The translations under genes and the position numbers were made by a program. Of a stretch of 36,370 nucleotides of DNA, positions 33,967 to 36,370 are shown one piece after another. The DNA comes from Cellvibrio mixtus subsp. mixtus J3-8. GTDB taxonomy: Bacteria; Pseudomonadota; Gammaproteobacteria; Pseudomonadales; Cellvibrionaceae. Under the pieces are notes generated by a model that did not search any database, was not told where the DNA came from, and saw only the letters and a list, made by a program, of their open reading frames with translations. The DNA lies in contig NZ_KN266216.1 in assembly GCF_000766945.1 (NCBI RefSeq), positions 1 to 36,370 of the forward strand, given 5' to 3'. Positions within the stretch are counted from its first letter, which is position 1; each line of letters opens with the position of its first letter.

Positions 33967-36370
33967 TCATGATTGTTCACGCCAGGAAACGCGCAGCGGT
34001 TTGTCCATCCATCCATGTTTAATCATGGAAATACTCCAGGGCAAACGATCCAGCAACATATCAAAGGTGCGCTCCTGAACTTTTAATCGCCAATACTCCT
34101 CATCCAGCACCAACCAGCCCTGGCGTTGGAAAAATGTTTCGCGTAGGCCAGCAACAGACGTGGAACCCAATGCCCGCCAATGTTGAATCATGCTTTGCAA
34201 CATTTGATCAATCACCGTTTTTTCTTGTTCGGTAATATCGATACCATTACTGATGGGCATGCTGGTGCTAATACCGCAGAGGATTTTATTCAACATTAAT
34301 TCATACTCCGGTGTTTCACTGCGGCCTGTTACCATGTATTGCAGCAAATGCACGGCGCGGTCAGCGGCGCCCGGATGAATAAATTTTCCGTCTTCCAATA
34401 AATTGAACATGGAAAATAGCCGCGGTAAAAATGGCGATGCCAACACCATTCCCACATTATTTAAATGAATACCGGCCTCAAAATCCAATTCAGGTTCTGC
34501 GCTGCCATTGCTATCGGTTAATGACATGTTGGGTCGCGCCGCTGCCACCGGTTTTAACAATGCCAGGCGGCGCTCTGCCAATTGCAGCAGGCGTTGGCTA
34601 TCGTCAAAGCCCAGAGCACCAGCAAGTTGTTCACAACATTTTTTCAATAGCCCGGCAGCATCCAACGGGTTTGGCGGGCCAAACAATTGCATAAATACAA
34701 ATTCCCAACGCACTTGCTTGATTATTAATGGATCAGCATTTGGTATCAGTAATACCAATGCCTCAGTCGCCAGCTTGACAATAGGATCAAGCGCCGCAAA
34801 TTGTGCGGGCTGCAAGCGTTGCACAATTTGATGCAATAAATGACCGGGAACATGCTGGATTAATCGTTGGGCCGATAATGGATTACGCAATACACCATGC
34901 CATTCGTTTGCCTGCTCCCGCGTAAATTGCCGCAGCAATAAATTAACCTGTTGTTGAAGTTGTTGTAGTTGTTCAACATTTAACGCTGCCGATCCCTGGA
35001 GCAATTGCTCCAGGGTTAATCCGGGAATACGCAACGATTTTTCACTCCCACGCAAATCGGAATTGGTTGGTTGGCTCATATGCATGCCTTGCTCATTGGT
35101 TGCATCCTGTCCAATAACATATTCATTATTTTCATTCGCTGGATATTGCGCCTGGCCAGCGTTGGAATTCTGTTGTGGATTTACGCCATCCGCTGCATCC
35201 ATTACACCGGCTGGTTGCTCGTTGGTAGTGCTTGCAATGTGTAGACTTGCTGTTTCCTGCATGTTCGCCGGCAATATTGCATCGCCGGTTGCGACAACAG
35301 CTGGTTGTGGTGCAGCAGTTTGCGCGCGGCTATGATCCTCTGCGGTACGCGTGATAAATATTTCCATGTCCACAGGCAAGTCAGTGACGAGCGCATGTAT
35401 CACTTGTTGATAGAAATGATTGGGATCAATCGCTTCTATTGAATAGCTGCGAATAGATTGCAGCAAGGTTGAATAATTGTCGCTATTAGCCGACGACTGA
35501 AAAAATTGTTCAACCAATCGTTGCCAATAATAAAGGTTCATGCGCAACCCGAAAGCATCAATTCTTCCGTTACGCAATTCCCGGATCAGCTGGGACAGAC
35601 GCTGTTGGATTTGCTGTTCACTGTCCTGTTGGCTTGATGTGCTATCCAGCTGATCCTGTGTGTGTTGATTGTTATAAATAACATCATCTTTCTGTGGTGC
35701 ATCATCATTTTGAATAGCTTGTTGTTCTTGTATAACACCCACTACCTGCGAGTTTATTTGCGGGGGCTTTTCCTGGTTGCCTGTTATCGGTGCGGGAGCA
35801 ATACTGTTATCCGCAATCGCCGGATCAGCAGCAGCAACAGCCATGGCAAAAGCATCAAGGTCTATCAGCTCATCATCAATCAACGCAAACAACACACGAC
35901 GAAGGAATTCTGCTTTTGCAGAAATATTTTCCAGGGTCTCTTTAATAGCCACTAAAAAATAGCTGCGAAATTCCGGAGAAAAATTTGGACTGTACTTGAT
36001 AAAGTTATCAATCAAGCGCGCAATTAATGGCTCTTGAAGTGGCAAGCTGGTGCGTGCACTGATGCTATGTTTTATTTGCATGCACCAATCAAAAAGCTCA
36101 TGTTCTGACTTTGCAACCCATTGTCCAGTCTCCGCAACCTCGCGTTTCACGTCTGTTTCAGTTGGTTGTTCTATTATTGCATTGGGTAAATTAGCAACAT
36201 CTTTTTCTTTTTTAAGGCTCGCTAACTTATCATTTGTTGTATTAGTCGAAGGGGACGCAGATGTACCGGCATTGCTGCCTGATGCATCTTTTGAAACAGC
36301 ATTCGGTAAATATTCCAAGCTTGAGCTTGAGCTTGAGCTTGAGCTTGAGCTTGAGCTTGAGCTTGAGCTT
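33967..36370 (-). CDS. Contractile injection system tape-measure-type protein, N-terminus beyond window
   Basis: At least 800 residues are visible and the frame is open at the right edge. Numbering from the Leu/TTG codon at 36318, the C-terminal block from residue 648 (H-P-G-A-A-D-R-A-V-H-L-L-Q-Y, then L-N-K-I-L-C-G and a Trp-rich end) is the hallmark of the CIS tape-measure family found in eCIS operons. The N-terminal half has two related helical modules (about 70-165 and 236-326) separated by Gln/Asp-rich linkers, and the middle is Gln/Leu-rich helical. Upstream of residue 1 the frame reads at least 17 consecutive serines from the hexanucleotide repeat, so TTG 36318 is not the true start. 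The family call is firm; the tape-measure role is by analogy. Confidence 0.85.
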   Translation of the reverse strand, partial: SSSSSSSSSSSSSSSSSLEYLPNAVSKDASGSNAGTSASPSTNTTNDKLASLKKEKDVANLPNAIIEQPTETDVKREVAETGQWVAKSEHELFDWCMQIKHSISARTSLPLQEPLIARLIDNFIKYSPNFSPEFRSYFLVAIKETLENISAKAEFLRRVLFALIDDELIDLDAFAMAVAAADPAIADNSIAPAPITGNQEKPPQINSQVVGVIQEQQAIQNDDAPQKDDVIYNNQHTQDQLDSTSSQQDSEQQIQQRLSQLIRELRNGRIDAFGLRMNLYYWQRLVEQFFQSSANSDNYSTLLQSIRSYSIEAIDPNHFYQQVIHALVTDLPVDMEIFITRTAEDHSRAQTAAPQPAVVATGDAILPANMQETASLHIASTTNEQPAGVMDAADGVNPQQNSNAGQAQYPANENNEYVIGQDATNEQGMHMSQPTNSDLRGSEKSLRIPGLTLEQLLQGSAALNVEQLQQLQQQVNLLLRQFTREQANEWHGVLRNPLSAQRLIQHVPGHLLHQIVQRLQPAQFAALDPIVKLATEALVLLIPNADPLIIKQVRWEFVFMQLFGPPNPLDAAGLLKKCCEQLAGALGFDDSQRLLQLAERRLALLKPVAAARPNMSLTDSNGSAEPELDFEAGIHLNNVGMVLASPFLPRLFSMFNLLEDGKFIHPGAADRAVHLLQYMVTGRSETPEYELMLNKILCGISTSMPISNGIDITEQEKTVIDQMLQSMIQHWRALGSTSVAGLRETFFQRQGWLVLDEEYWRLKVQERTFDMLLDRLPWSISMIKHGWMDKPLRVSWREQS
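36318..36370. repeat. Hexanucleotide tandem repeat (AGCTTG) at window edge
   Basis: Nearly nine perfect copies of AGCTTG run to the last base. Read leftward in the frame of the tape-measure gene they are alternating AGC and TCA codons, a poly-serine tract of at least 17 residues. The unit is a multiple of three, so length change would keep the frame. A perfect short repeat at the very end suggests an assembly break. Confidence 0.95.

Noticed and set aside
36318-36370. Tandem repeat as a CRISPR or attachment site
   Set aside because: The unit is 6 bases with no spacers and reads as in-frame serine codons, so it is a simple sequence repeat.

Overview
The window looks like chromosomal DNA from a polysaccharide-degrading gammaproteobacterium of the Cellvibrio type. 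This is an inference from gene content: tandem secreted GH16 lichenases with Ser-rich linkers, a CBM6 domain, a GlyGly-CTERM-type tail, a lectin-tailed secreted cytochrome, a PA0069-type radical SAM gene under a LexA box, ArsJ and a CzcCBA pump. I see no rRNA, tRNA, IS element or CRISPR array. Both window edges cut genes. The right edge falls inside a hexanucleotide repeat, so it may be an assembly break.

Region by region. 1-3.2 kb: the start of a leftward secreted protein, a secreted c-type-cytochrome-like protein ending in a mannan-binding (MVL-type) lectin domain, and a small Cys-rich secreted protein. 3.2-4.7 kb: a LysR regulator divergent from a PACE-family efflux protein, with a long palindrome between them. 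4.9-9.4 kb: ccoG, a MocR-type regulator, a radical SAM gene behind a near-consensus SOS box, and a small membrane protein. 9.8-12.1 kb: two tandem GH16 lichenases whose catalytic domain has the circularly permuted order known from Fibrobacter. One ends in CBM6, the other in a Ser/Ala linker plus surface-sorting tail. 12.2-14.6 kb: a membrane-anchored AraC regulator divergent from an arsJ that lacks its usual GAPDH partner. 15.0-17.6 kb: an operon of an MGDG-synthase-like glycosyltransferase, a YkoP-like protein and a NodB-type deacetylase. 17.6-23.8 kb: a His-rich membrane protein and a CzcCBA heavy-metal RND pump, ended by a clear terminator. 23.9-25.9 kb: a NYN-domain protein, a CDF-type transporter and a YkgJ-like Cys-cluster protein.

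26.0-36.4 kb, all leftward, is the distal end of an extracellular contractile injection system (eCIS) operon: a CIS tape-measure-type protein (cut by the edge), an AAA+ ATPase of the Afp15 type, a large secreted/membrane protein with peptidoglycan-binding-like and degenerate GH18-like segments, and three tandem cargo candidates. The first cargo candidate carries a DUF4157 HEAWH motif. The second has an HNH/NUC-like motif. The third is unrecognised but ends in a bipartite nuclear-localisation-like sequence. All three share an N-terminal leader with a D-x-R element followed by a V/I-Q-R element, which I propose is a loading signal. Sheath, tube and baseplate genes should lie to the right of the window. 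This locus and its unrecognised cargo are the best candidates for new biology here.
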